Positions 1 through 8,166 are shown, counted from the stretch's first letter. The stretch: 35,734 bases of DNA from Ignavibacteria bacterium (GCA_019912545.1 JAIOIK010000142.1:1-35734); one strand, 5' to 3'. Notes: generated by a model from the letters alone, not told the origin. Numbers and translations are program-made.

Positions 1-687
1 GCCGGAAATTTTAACACTATTAAGGTTTTCAAGAATTTCGGTATAGATTTCTATTGTGGCGGGGAAAAAACTCTAAACGAATCCTGTTTGGAAAAAGGCA
101 TAAATCCTGATTTTGTATTGGACGAAGTTTTAAAAATTGAAAATAGTGGTGAAGCCGCTAAACAGTTTGATAAATGGGACGTAGATTTTTTGATTGATTA
201 CATTGTTAATAGTCATCACTCTTATGTAATAAATGAATTACCAATAATATTACATATCCTGCAGAATGTGCTTGAACCTTATGGAGAAACTCATCCTGAG
301 ATTGCAAAAATAAGTAGTATTTTTAGCGAGATGAATGATGAGCTGATAAGCCACATACAAAAAGAAGAAAAGATGCTGTTCCCATACATTAAGAAGATGC
401 AGATGATGCACAAAAATCTGCTTGAAATACAGATTCCCCCATTTGGCAATATTAGCAGTCCGATAAAAGTAATGGAAACCGAACACGAAGAAGTTAATAT
501 ACTTATGTCAAAAATCAATAAACTGACAAACGGTTATATGCCGCCAAAAGTTGAAAACGGATCAATCAATGAGCTTTACAGTGAACTGAAAGAGTTCGAA
601 ACTGATTTACAGATTCATCTGCATCTGGAAAATAATATTCTTTTTCCTAAATCTATACAGATTGAAAAAGAATTATGCAAAAAATAA
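1..687 (+). CDS. ric: Iron-sulfur cluster repair di-iron protein (RIC/ScdA/YtfE), 5' truncated
   Basis: Cytoplasmic di-iron protein that repairs Fe-S clusters damaged by nitric oxide or oxidants. The frame is open from base 1, so the gene starts outside the window. An internal TTG at 88 could be mistaken for the start, but the codons before it encode the conserved ScdA_N (DUF542) domain, with the motif G-I-D-F-Y-C-G-G followed by a second cysteine. The second of the usual two cysteines before Gly-Gly is kept and the first is Tyr. The rest is a hemerythrin-like four-helix bundle with the expected ligands: a His-His pair near visible residue 72, H-x-x-x-E-E-K-M-L-F-P, a second H-E-E motif, and a final H-L-E-N-N-I-L-F-P. 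There are 228 visible residues against about 220-240 for the family, so few are missing. It fits the nitrate respiration genes further along, as an NO defence function. Family assignment is firm. Confidence 0.93.
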   Translation, partial: AGNFNTIKVFKNFGIDFYCGGEKTLNESCLEKGINPDFVLDEVLKIENSGEAAKQFDKWDVDFLIDYIVNSHHSYVINELPIILHILQNVLEPYGETHPEIAKISSIFSEMNDELISHIQKEEKMLFPYIKKMQMMHKNLLEIQIPPFGNISSPIKVMETEHEEVNILMSKINKLTNGYMPPKVENGSINELYSELKEFETDLQIHLHLENNILFPKSIQIEKELCKK

Positions 688-723
688 AACGAAGTTAATT
701 CATAATTTATAAATTCATAATCC

Positions 724-2865
724 GTGAAAAATACTATTGCATCTTTAATTATTTGTATTTTAACTTTATTTTCATACAATGCATTTTCGCAGGGATTCCA
801 TTCAGTTTTTTCCAGGGATGGAAATATTGTATGGGCAGTTGGGAATAACGGACAAGTATTTAATTCAAACTCCGGTGGTTCAACATGGAATACCAATATT
901 CTTGGCTCCACCAAGTATTATTCCGTTTTTTCGGTTAATCAGAAAGTTTGGATTACTGGAGAAAACGGTGTTCTGCAAATGAGTTCAAATGGAGGCATTA
1001 GCTGGACTGTTAATACAATTTCATCACAGCAATTGAATTCGGTATTCTTCACCGATGAGAACAACGGGTGGATAGCAGGTAATTCAGGCACAATACTAAG
1101 AACAACAAATGGAGGGTTGAACTGGGCTATTCAATCATCGCCTGTAAGTGTAGATCTGAACTGTATTAGATTTCTCAATACGTCAAATGGAGTTGCTTGC
1201 GGAACGGGTGGGAAAGTAATTTATTGGAACGGTTCAGCATGGAATGCATATACTACACCCGTTACGAACAATCTTCTTTCAATCGATAAAAAATCCAGTG
1301 TAATAATCGCCACAAGTGCAGATGGCTCTGTAATCAAATCTACCAATGATGGTTCAAGCTGGAATGTAATAGATTATAAAATCGAAACGAAATCGGAAGT
1401 TAACTCGGTTTATATGCTCGACGCAAATACTTATTATACATGCGGAGGCGGTGGTTTCATAAGAAAAACCACAGACGGAGGGGCAACATTTACATTTCAG
1501 CAAAATCCCATGATGGGAAACCTTGTTGAAATAAATTTCTTTGACGCTAACAAGGGATGGGCGGTAAGCTCCAAGAATAATGCTGTTTTATGGACTACCA
1601 ATGGCGGGAATACGTGGTCATTACCGGTTGGAACTAATGTATCATTCTCATGGAGCTTGAAACAATCCGGTTCAGGCAATATTGGTCATGGTTTCTGTTT
1701 ACATCCCTTTAACAAGAAAACAATTTTTATAGCAATGGGAAACAAGGTTTACAGAAGCCTGGATATTGGAGAGACGTGGAATCAAATATCTACAATTACA
1801 CCAGGAACCAGAGCACACACATTTTTTGTTTCATCAGTCGATTCAAACTACTGGATTGCATCGATGGATGAATCAGCAGGCAGAGTTCTAAGAACCACCG
1901 ATTACGGCACTACATGGTCGGTCGTATGGGGAATCGGCGCTTTAACAAGTTATGGTATGCCGCTCATGGCTGACCAAACTACACCTAATCAGGTTTATCT
2001 TAATCCTGATAACAGCGTACTTTTGAGATCTACTAATTGGGGTCTAAACTGGTCTCCTGCAGGCACACAGGTATTCAGAAGTCCCGATAATATCACTGTT
2101 GCATGGGAAAATCCAAATGTAATTTACAGCGGTGATGGCGTAACCGGCTCGGGCGTTGCTGAACTTTTTAAGACAACAAACGGGGGTATAAATTGGACAT
2201 TAATTCATACAGTAAGCGGTTCAGAAATTCCTTTTACAGTTGTAACAAAACTAGATCCGAATCTTTCGTATCATACGTGTTGGTCTTCCGGTGGAATTTT
2301 TAAATCTTCGTTAATGTGGAATTCTTATGCCCAGGTTGCTACAACGTCTAATGCATGGGCGGTCGATATTTCAAAAGATGATTATACTGCTGTTGCTTAC
2401 GGTGTTTATTCATCATCGGTTTACATTTCAACAAACAGCGGAACGAATTTTGTGCAGTCAAATGTAGGCTCTTCACCCGAAGCAGGAATGTTGTTTTATG
2501 ATAGAGGAACCCTTCTTAGCCAGAAAGGCGGTGGTGTTTATAAACTGGCTGTAACTTATGATGTACCAACTGCTGTCAATTTAATTTCAAGTGAGATTCC
2601 AGAAAGATTTCATTTGTCGCAGAATTATCCTAATCCGTTTAATCCAACTACAAAATTTAGAGTTCATGTTGCAAAACTATCAAACGTTAAAATTATTGTC
2701 TTTGATATTTTAGGTAAGGAGATTGCACAGATTTTAGACCGGGTTGCTGCTCCGGGAATCTATGATATCAATTTTGACGGCACAAATTACGGGGGCGGTG
2801 TATATTTCTACCGTTTAATAGCGGATAATTACGTAGAAACACGTAAAATGATTCTCTTAAAATAA
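724..2865 (+). CDS. Secreted BNR/YCF48-like propeller protein with T9SS sorting domain
   Basis: Exported protein of 713 residues. The GTG start at 724 is chosen because the reading from it gives a clean signal peptide (residues 1-23: charged start, hydrophobic core, cut after F-S-Q). There is no Shine-Dalgarno sequence, as usual in this group. The body (about 25-610) is made of repeats around T-T-N-G-G-x-x-W and S-x-D-x-G-x-T-W, the pattern of BNR/Asp-box and YCF48-like blades, so it should fold as one or two beta-propellers. Residues 631-713 are a type IX secretion sorting domain (L-S-Q-N-Y-P-N-P-F-N-P, then D-I-L-G-K-E, then G-V-Y-F-Y-R and a final K-M-I-L-L-K). It is therefore probably moved by T9SS to the cell surface or medium. 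Substrate and role are unknown. It may be co-transcribed with the next gene, which starts 13 bases after its stop. Confidence 0.88.
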   Translation: MKNTIASLIICILTLFSYNAFSQGFHSVFSRDGNIVWAVGNNGQVFNSNSGGSTWNTNILGSTKYYSVFSVNQKVWITGENGVLQMSSNGGISWTVNTISSQQLNSVFFTDENNGWIAGNSGTILRTTNGGLNWAIQSSPVSVDLNCIRFLNTSNGVACGTGGKVIYWNGSAWNAYTTPVTNNLLSIDKKSSVIIATSADGSVIKSTNDGSSWNVIDYKIETKSEVNSVYMLDANTYYTCGGGGFIRKTTDGGATFTFQQNPMMGNLVEINFFDANKGWAVSSKNNAVLWTTNGGNTWSLPVGTNVSFSWSLKQSGSGNIGHGFCLHPFNKKTIFIAMGNKVYRSLDIGETWNQISTITPGTRAHTFFVSSVDSNYWIASMDESAGRVLRTTDYGTTWSVVWGIGALTSYGMPLMADQTTPNQVYLNPDNSVLLRSTNWGLNWSPAGTQVFRSPDNITVAWENPNVIYSGDGVTGSGVAELFKTTNGGINWTLIHTVSGSEIPFTVVTKLDPNLSYHTCWSSGGIFKSSLMWNSYAQVATTSNAWAVDISKDDYTAVAYGVYSSSVYISTNSGTNFVQSNVGSSPEAGMLFYDRGTLLSQKGGGVYKLAVTYDVPTAVNLISSEIPERFHLSQNYPNPFNPTTKFRVHVAKLSNVKIIVFDILGKEIAQILDRVAAPGIYDINFDGTNYGGGVYFYRLIADNYVETRKMILLK

Positions 2866-2878
2866 TTTGTTAACTGCT

Positions 2879-5383
2879 ATGAAAAGAAAAATCATTTCAA
2901 TTGAGTTATTCATAACTGTAATATTTTTTATACTGCAGAGTCTTTTGTTAAATTCCATACAGGCACAAAGCACGCCTGCAATAGTATTTGTTTCGCGTAA
3001 CTATGTTTCAGGCGGAAGCCAGTATTACCAGCAAATGGGTTTGCTTCCGGGTATGGGACCGTACTCGAGATTTACTGTTACAGGAGGAAGATTGCTTGTC
3101 CGGGAATCAAACTCTTCTATCAGAGTACTTGTTGACAGCAATACAAGTTTTAATGGAATAAGGTTAATTGATGTTTCAGACCCATGTGTAAACTGGGATG
3201 GAATAAAAATCCTTTTTGCTGGTGTAGAACACAGAGACAGCTCGTGGAGAATTTATGAAATCAGTTCTGATGGCTCTAATTTCAGGAAAGTTACATTCAG
3301 CAACCGGAACATATCATTATCACAATTTGGCGCTGCAGCACAAAAATTCGTCAAATATGATGATATCGATCCATGTTATCTGCCGGATGGAAGGATTTGC
3401 TTTTCAAGCACACGCTATCCCTCACTATCTTTTTTCGGCTTCAGAACGACAAATCTGTATGTAATGAATTATGATGGTTCGAATCTTCACAGAATTACAA
3501 CCGAAAGAAACAGCGCAGAGGAGCCTTCTGTAGATCCTATCACCGGCAAATTAATTTTTTCAAGATGGTGGGTAAACATTGATATGCCCTCTGATGAAAC
3601 ATATAATAATATTACCCGTGATACAAATCTAGCTTTAACAAATGATATTGGTAATATGTGGTGGGCGGCAAGAATAAACCCTGATGGTTCGGGAATGGAG
3701 CTTTATGCAGGTTCATTTAAGAACAGAAACAGCCTGCATACTTATAAGCCTGTTATCACCGAAGATGCTAAATTGTTAAGCGTTTTTATCCCAAATACTT
3801 CCATGACAAATACTTCGGGTAGCTCGGGTATAAGATGGTTTGATAAGGGAATAAGCAGCCAGAATTTCATCGCTGGTGTTAATATGGATAATATGCAGTC
3901 TTATAATAACTTACCTGCCTCATGGGGAATTATGCAGCCTCCATATGCGACAGATCCGATTGAACTGCCTGATGGTAAAATATTATATTCATATGCTTCA
4001 CAGGTAGAAAACTCTGATTATGCTCTTTATACTATAAATATTAATGGTTCAGGTCACCAACTACTGTTTGATATCCCAGGAAAGCTTGAGTTGAATGCTT
4101 CTGTTTTGCAGGCTAATAACACCCCTCCTGTGATTGAAGATGTAATACTTGAAGTAAGTGATGAATTGCCCCCCACATCGGATCCTCAGACATTTTTTAA
4201 AAATGGGGCGCTTCGGTTTGATTGCGGTAATATTTTCACAAACGCCGGAGTAGATATACCCATCACAGATGCGCCTCCAATTACAAAACATGCAAGAATT
4301 AAACTGTTCTTGAATTTTCAGAGAACAGATAGTACTGGTAAGGATTCCGCTATACTTTTCCTTAATGAGCCAGTGCAGCATTCCGGCGGTTTTTGGATAC
4401 CAATGATCCCTGCAGATATACCTGTATTTGACCAGGTAGTTGATTCAGCAGGAAAAGTTTTGAAGGGTACAAAAGGACAGATTGCGCATTTATCAGGCTT
4501 GAATTTTGGTAAACCCGGAACAGGAACCCAATGTGTAGGCTGCCATGCGGGTCACTCATTTATTCCTCCTCCACAGAATAACTTTGAAGCTCAGTTTACC
4601 AACACCTCAACATCAGCAGCGGTTACGCAAAGCTCATATAAGATATTGAACCAGAACATTCAGTTTCCGGGGAACAGGGTTAAAGATAGAAAAGCAAGGA
4701 ACGATTCCCTAACGGTCAACTGGATCGCTAACGGTACTCAAAATGAATGGGTAAATCTTAAATGGGATATTCCCATTGATGTAAGAAAATTTGTTTTGTA
4801 TAACATTAGGGCAAACGCATCAAACAACACTAATATTCAGGTTAATGACTGTGAAATATTTATATATTTCCAGGGTCAGCAGGTTGGGCATGTACCATCC
4901 ACAGGAGCAATAAGCGTTGATGGTTCCGTAATTTCGATTGAAGGTTATCCAAAAATAGATGAAGCAAAGATAATAGTTAAAAGTTTCACGGGTTTAATAG
5001 ATGGACAAAGCGCTGCAGGCTTAGCTGAAGTTGAAACCAATGCAAGGATTTCCTACTATGATATTATTGGCATTGCAAATACTTCTACAACTGCGGAAAG
5101 ATTTAAATTATCACAAAATTATCCTAATCCTTTTAATCCGGTAACAAATATCATGTTTAATCTGCCTTTTACCGCATTTGTTAAGGTGACTATATATGAT
5201 ATTCTTGGAAAAGAATTAAAAATTCTTGTTGATGACCAATTGAACGCAGGCAGTTATAATATTGATTGGGATGCATCAGGCTTTCCTAGTGGTGTGTATT
5301 TTTATAAAATGGAAACAAGAACGTTTGTTGTAAATTCATGGGAGTCATTTTTTGATACTAAGAAGATGATTTTATTAAAATAG
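2879..5383 (+). CDS. Secreted PD40-propeller protein with a single c-heme motif and T9SS domain
   Basis: Exported protein of 834 residues. A TTG at 2867 is in frame, but the ATG at 2879 gives a standard signal peptide (M-K-R-K, hydrophobic core, cut after Q-A-Q) and is preferred. Residues about 60-420 carry TolB/PD40-type blades: D-P-C-Y-L-P-D-G-R-I-x-F-S-S-T-R, N-L-Y-V-M-N-Y-D-G-S, and a later L-P-D-G-K-I-L-Y-S. A C-V-G-C-H heme c motif sits at 552-556 and is followed by a region that looks like a galactose-binding/discoidin fold (about 590-730). Residues 744-834 are a T9SS sorting domain. The order PD40 propeller then CxxCH recalls the large family of hydrazine synthase alpha-like proteins, but that link is a resemblance only. 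Heme attachment would have to happen in the periplasm before T9SS export. The function is unknown; a redox or sensing role outside the cell is inference. Confidence 0.82.
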   Translation: MKRKIISIELFITVIFFILQSLLLNSIQAQSTPAIVFVSRNYVSGGSQYYQQMGLLPGMGPYSRFTVTGGRLLVRESNSSIRVLVDSNTSFNGIRLIDVSDPCVNWDGIKILFAGVEHRDSSWRIYEISSDGSNFRKVTFSNRNISLSQFGAAAQKFVKYDDIDPCYLPDGRICFSSTRYPSLSFFGFRTTNLYVMNYDGSNLHRITTERNSAEEPSVDPITGKLIFSRWWVNIDMPSDETYNNITRDTNLALTNDIGNMWWAARINPDGSGMELYAGSFKNRNSLHTYKPVITEDAKLLSVFIPNTSMTNTSGSSGIRWFDKGISSQNFIAGVNMDNMQSYNNLPASWGIMQPPYATDPIELPDGKILYSYASQVENSDYALYTININGSGHQLLFDIPGKLELNASVLQANNTPPVIEDVILEVSDELPPTSDPQTFFKNGALRFDCGNIFTNAGVDIPITDAPPITKHARIKLFLNFQRTDSTGKDSAILFLNEPVQHSGGFWIPMIPADIPVFDQVVDSAGKVLKGTKGQIAHLSGLNFGKPGTGTQCVGCHAGHSFIPPPQNNFEAQFTNTSTSAAVTQSSYKILNQNIQFPGNRVKDRKARNDSLTVNWIANGTQNEWVNLKWDIPIDVRKFVLYNIRANASNNTNIQVNDCEIFIYFQGQQVGHVPSTGAISVDGSVISIEGYPKIDEAKIIVKSFTGLIDGQSAAGLAEVETNARISYYDIIGIANTSTTAERFKLSQNYPNPFNPVTNIMFNLPFTAFVKVTIYDILGKELKILVDDQLNAGSYNIDWDASGFPSGVYFYKMETRTFVVNSWESFFDTKKMILLK

Positions 5384-5633
5384 CAATCTAATTTATTTGA
5401 TAATCCCGATTTTTCTGTGCTGAGGATAATTTGAGTTATTTATATTAATCAGTATTTGTAGAAAATTTGATTTAAAGCAATTTTCTCGGTTTTTTGAAAT
5501 AGAACAAAGTTCATAAATTCCGATATATATCATGTTTTTATATGAGATATATCATTGTTAAAAATGACGATTTAGTCTTATTTTTGAACTATAGTATTCG
5601 TTCTTTATAATATTTTTTTTTCTCCGAGTTTTG
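5384..5633. other. AT-rich spacer before the Moco operon leader
   Basis: No open frame of note. It contains an imperfect inverted repeat at 5522-5553: arms GATATATAT-CAT and ATG-AGATATATC around a short T-rich loop, with two mismatched positions. This could be an operator or a weak hairpin. The promoter for the downstream leader must lie here, but I see no convincing -7/-33 pair, so none is called. Confidence 0.4.
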
Positions 5634-5760
5634 GTTTCTAAGTCTCTTTAGATATGAAGCCTTAACCGTTTAAGGCTGATTTAGAAATAGATCAACCTGC
5701 CTGTCCGGTTAAACAAATCGGACACTTTGCAAAGGAGACATTAAGCGAGCTTTATTTCTA
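5634..5760 (+). ncRNA. Structured leader RNA, candidate riboswitch, upstream of the Moco operon
   Basis: Read directly from the sequence, this stretch can fold into a closed multi-branch RNA. The closing helix is 5642-5649 with 5732-5739 (8 pairs, one G-U). Inside it are a perfect 8-pair hairpin 5658-5665/5670-5677 with loop CCGT, and a hairpin 5702-5707/5719-5724 (6 pairs, extendable by a G-U). The octamer TTTCTAAG occurs at both 5635-5642 and 5755-5762. Both copies can pair with the single TTAGAAA at 5681-5687, which makes two mutually exclusive helices. The second copy abuts the terminator hairpin. This is the architecture of a transcription-attenuating riboswitch. The genes downstream suggest molybdenum cofactor, molybdate or tungstate as ligand, but I do not see the known Moco riboswitch consensus, so the class is left open. 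Confidence 0.55.
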
Positions 5761-5795
5761 AGCCCTGCATTTCTTTGTAAATGCAGGGCTTTTTA
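5760..5795 (+). terminator. Strong intrinsic terminator between leader RNA and first operon gene
   Basis: A perfect 12-pair stem, AGCCCTGCATTT (5761-5772) with AAATGCAGGGCT (5779-5790), loop CTTTGT, then a run of T (5790-5794). It stands 33 bases before the first gene of the Moco operon and directly after the leader RNA, so it is best read as an attenuator. It cannot serve the T9SS gene that ended about 380 bases earlier unless transcription runs through the whole spacer. Confidence 0.85.
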
Positions 5796-5827
5796 GTTAA
5801 TAAAATTTGATTGAAAGGATACACAAT

Positions 5828-6142
5828 ATGGCAATTCCAAAAAAGTATAAAAAATTTACAGAAGACCACCCTGAAATAGCAAAAGCTTATGAAGAAATGG
5901 GTACAGCAGTCCACAATGCCGGACCCCTTGATGAAAAGACAAGGGCATTAATTAAAATTGCAGTATCTACAGGTGCAAGGCTTGAAGGCGCTGTTCATTC
6001 ACACGTTCGTAAAGCTATAAATGCTGGAGTTACAAAAGAAGAGATGCAGCACACAGTATTGCTTTCTCTTCCTACAATTGGGTTACCTTCTATGATGGCA
6101 GCTCTTACTTGGATTGATGATGTTTTTGAGGTGCAAAAATGA
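5828..6142 (+). CDS. Carboxymuconolactone decarboxylase (CMD/AhpD-like) family protein
   Basis: Small all-helical cytoplasmic protein of 104 residues. ATG at 5828 is chosen over an in-frame TTG at 5807 because AAAGGA (5814-5819) lies at the right distance before the ATG and the protein then begins M-A-I-P-K-K-Y as relatives do. The core R-A-L-I-K-I-A-V-S-T-G-A-R-L-E-G-A-V-H-S-H is the CMD fold signature. The two cysteines of the AhpD peroxidase motif are absent (G-A-V-H-S-H in their place), so a thiol peroxidase role is unlikely. It is the first gene of the Moco operon, overlapping the next gene by four bases (ATGA). Its role there is not known; relatives are often found beside oxyanion or metal genes. 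Confidence 0.8.
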   Translation: MAIPKKYKKFTEDHPEIAKAYEEMGTAVHNAGPLDEKTRALIKIAVSTGARLEGAVHSHVRKAINAGVTKEEMQHTVLLSLPTIGLPSMMAALTWIDDVFEVQK

Positions 6143-6678
6143 TGGGTGAACTGCTGAATCTTTTCCTCGCATTCCTTAAAGTAGGTTCATTTTCTTTTGG
6201 CGGAGCGTATTCTCTATTGCCGGTTATAGAAAGTGAGGTAGTTACCAAACATGCATGGCTGAATCATGATGAATTTTTGAAAGTATTAACCCTAGTGGAA
6301 GTTATCCCGGGAGCAATTTCAATAAAATTTGCTACATATACGGGATATAAAGTAGCTGGAATTCCAGGCGCTATTGCCGCAAACCTTGGGAACCTTGCCA
6401 CCCCAGTAATTCTTATTTCATTTGCTTCGTATCTGTATTCATATATAGAAAATCATGAATATATAAAACAAACATTATCCGGGATAAAATATGCAGTGCT
6501 TGGAATGATAATGGCGGTTGTTTATCAATATTTTCTGAAAAATTTCAGTGATTGGTTAGGAATTGTTTTCTTTGCTTCGGGTTTTATTCTAACTATATTC
6601 TTTCGACTGAATCCGGTTTATATAGTTACAATTATCGGTCTGGCATCGTTTGTTATTTACAAGATTAAATCAGTATGA
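6139..6678 (+). CDS. Half-size chromate transporter (CHR) family membrane protein
   Basis: Inner-membrane protein of 179 residues with about five or six hydrophobic segments. The start of the CHR domain is plain: F-L-K-V-G-S-F-S-F-G-G-A-Y-S-L-L-P, followed by the family's second motif E-V-I-P-G-A-I-S-I-K-F-A-T-Y-T-G-Y. Full ChrA proteins are fused doubles of about 400 residues. Short ones usually come as adjacent pairs of opposite topology, but here only one half is present. The start overlaps the previous stop (ATGA at 6139-6142; a second ATG follows at once), and its own stop overlaps moaA (ATGA). Chromate is the known substrate of the family and resembles sulfate and molybdate. Placement in a Moco operon suggests molybdate or tungstate traffic, which is inference. 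Confidence 0.85.
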   Translation: MMGELLNLFLAFLKVGSFSFGGAYSLLPVIESEVVTKHAWLNHDEFLKVLTLVEVIPGAISIKFATYTGYKVAGIPGAIAANLGNLATPVILISFASYLYSYIENHEYIKQTLSGIKYAVLGMIMAVVYQYFLKNFSDWLGIVFFASGFILTIFFRLNPVYIVTIIGLASFVIYKIKSV

Positions 6679-7679
6679 AAAAGCTTGTTGACAAATTTGG
6701 AAGGGTTCTCGATTATCTCAGATTTTCAGTTACAGATAGATGTAATTTGAACTGTGTTTACTGCAATCCCAGGGATAATAAACTAAACCTTCTTAAAGAT
6801 CATGAAATGCTAAGTAACGCTGAATCGCTTAGACTAATCGGTATCTTTGTGAAACATTTTGAATTCAGAAAGATACGTTTTACAGGTGGGGAACCGCTTG
6901 CAGGAAAAAATATTGTGAACTTAATTGCTGAGTTGAAACCGCTGCATGAATCTTACGGACTGGATATCGGGATTACAACAAATGGCACATTGCTGAAAGC
7001 GCATCTTGACAGCCTGAAACAAAGCGGGGTAACTAAATTAAATATATCGCTTGATAGCCTTGATAAAGATAAATTCTGTAAAATAACCGGCAAAGATAAG
7101 TTTGAAAGTGTTATGGATGCAGTTTTATTGGCTGAAGAAATTGGATTTCAACCTCTAAAGATTAACTGCGTTGTGATGAAAGGTATTAATGATGATGAAA
7201 TATTGGAATTTGTGGACTTCGTAAAAAACAGAAATATAAATATAAGGTTTATTGAGTATATGCCATTTAGCGGCAATAAATGGTGCGAAGGCAAATTTAT
7301 CAGCTATATGGAAATTAAAGATATTATTGAAAAAAAATTCCGCCTGATTGCCTTTGGCGAAAACAATTCGGAGGTTGCTAATAATTATCACATTGCCGGC
7401 TATAAAGGTATTGTCAGTTTTATCAGCTCTATTTCAAACCATTTTTGTGATGGCTGTAACAGATTAAGAATAACATCTGAGGGAAGTCTGAAATTATGTT
7501 TGTTTTCTCCGAAATACCAGGATCTGGATATGAAAAATTATCTTAGAACAGACAGTTTCAGTGATACGGAAATTGCTGAAATTATCGAACACAAAGTACA
7601 GGATAAAGTCTTAATGCATCCTGATATATCCGAACTGCTGAAACTTGAAAAAAATAATATGCTTTCAATTGGAGGTTAA
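6675..7679 (+). CDS. moaA: GTP 3',8-cyclase MoaA
   Basis: Radical SAM enzyme that starts molybdopterin synthesis by turning GTP into 3',8-cyclo-GTP, the substrate of MoaC. It has 334 residues, the usual length. The SAM cluster ligands are C23-x3-C27-x2-C30 after F-S-V-T-D-R; G-G-E-P is at 71-74. The second 4Fe-4S cluster that binds GTP uses C258, C261 and C275 in the context C-D-G-C-N-R-L-R-I. The protein ends in Gly-Gly (333-334), the tail MoaA needs for activity. It overlaps the transporter gene by four bases. The codons of the final Gly-Gly, GGA GGT, also form the Shine-Dalgarno sequence for moaC. Confidence 0.97.
   Translation: MKKLVDKFGRVLDYLRFSVTDRCNLNCVYCNPRDNKLNLLKDHEMLSNAESLRLIGIFVKHFEFRKIRFTGGEPLAGKNIVNLIAELKPLHESYGLDIGITTNGTLLKAHLDSLKQSGVTKLNISLDSLDKDKFCKITGKDKFESVMDAVLLAEEIGFQPLKINCVVMKGINDDEILEFVDFVKNRNINIRFIEYMPFSGNKWCEGKFISYMEIKDIIEKKFRLIAFGENNSEVANNYHIAGYKGIVSFISSISNHFCDGCNRLRITSEGSLKLCLFSPKYQDLDMKNYLRTDSFSDTEIAEIIEHKVQDKVLMHPDISELLKLEKNNMLSIGG
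7671..7675 (+). promoter_or_regulatory. Ribosome binding site that decides the moaC start
   Basis: GGAGG, the clearest Shine-Dalgarno sequence in this operon. It is made by the last two glycine codons of moaA and sits five bases before ATT at 7681. Since most genes here have weak sites, this one argues for initiation at the AUU. Confidence 0.65.
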
Positions 7680-7680
7680 G

Positions 7681-8163
7681 ATTAAAAACTTTTCTCATAC
7701 AACCGCTGACGGGATGGTAAATATGGTAAGCATATTAAAAAAGCAACCGTCTTTAAGAACCGCTTCTGCTTACGGTGAAGTATACCTGAACAGAGAAACT
7801 TTTCTTTTGCTCAGAAAAAACGCGCTTAAAAAAGGTGATGTATTAACAATTGCTAAAATTGCGGGTATACAGGCAGCCAAAAAGACTTCCGCGCTGATAC
7901 CTCTTTGTCATAATATATTAATATCAAAAATTGATATTTCGATCAAACTAAACATAAAGAAATCCCTGGTAGAAATAACATCATATGCAGAAACAAATGC
8001 TGCAACAGGCATAGAGATGGAAGCTTTAACAGCAGTTTCAGTGGCTGCACTCACAGTTTATGATATGTGTAAAGCAATCAGCAAGAATATCACAATTTCA
8101 AATATTAGCCTGCTTTCTAAAACAGGCGGAAAAAGCGGTAATTATAATAAAATAAATAAATAA
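7681..8163 (+). CDS. moaC: Cyclic pyranopterin monophosphate synthase MoaC, probable AUU start
   Basis: Converts 3',8-cyclo-GTP to cyclic pyranopterin monophosphate. The active-site residues are all present: K51 (K-G-D-V), H77 (P-L-C-H), E112 and E114 (E-M-E-A-L), D128 and K131 (Y-D-M-C-K). The start is chosen at an ATT codon (7681). It lies five bases after a full GGAGG (7671-7675), gives 160 residues against 161 in E. coli, and puts every catalytic residue at the same number as in the E. coli enzyme. The first ATG (7714) would remove the conserved F-S-H-T-T-A-D-G segment. In-frame TTG codons at 7645 and 7669 are other options, but have no ribosome site before them. Family is certain; the exact start is not. 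Confidence 0.93.
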   Translation: MKNFSHTTADGMVNMVSILKKQPSLRTASAYGEVYLNRETFLLLRKNALKKGDVLTIAKIAGIQAAKKTSALIPLCHNILISKIDISIKLNIKKSLVEITSYAETNAATGIEMEALTAVSVAALTVYDMCKAISKNITISNISLLSKTGGKSGNYNKINK

Positions 8164-8166
8164 ATT

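Noticed and set aside
88-90. TTG as start of the RIC protein
   Set aside because: The conserved ScdA_N motif is encoded before it and the frame is open to the window edge, so the gene is truncated, not short.
4061-4559. Minus-strand frames within the PD40 gene, and other long antisense frames inside narG and the T9SS genes
   Set aside because: They are shadows of well-supported genes and have no start signals or family features.
5634-5760. Calling the leader a Moco riboswitch
   Set aside because: Position suggests it and a CTCCGAG word occurs at 5622-5628, but the rest of the known consensus was not found by eye; left unclassified.
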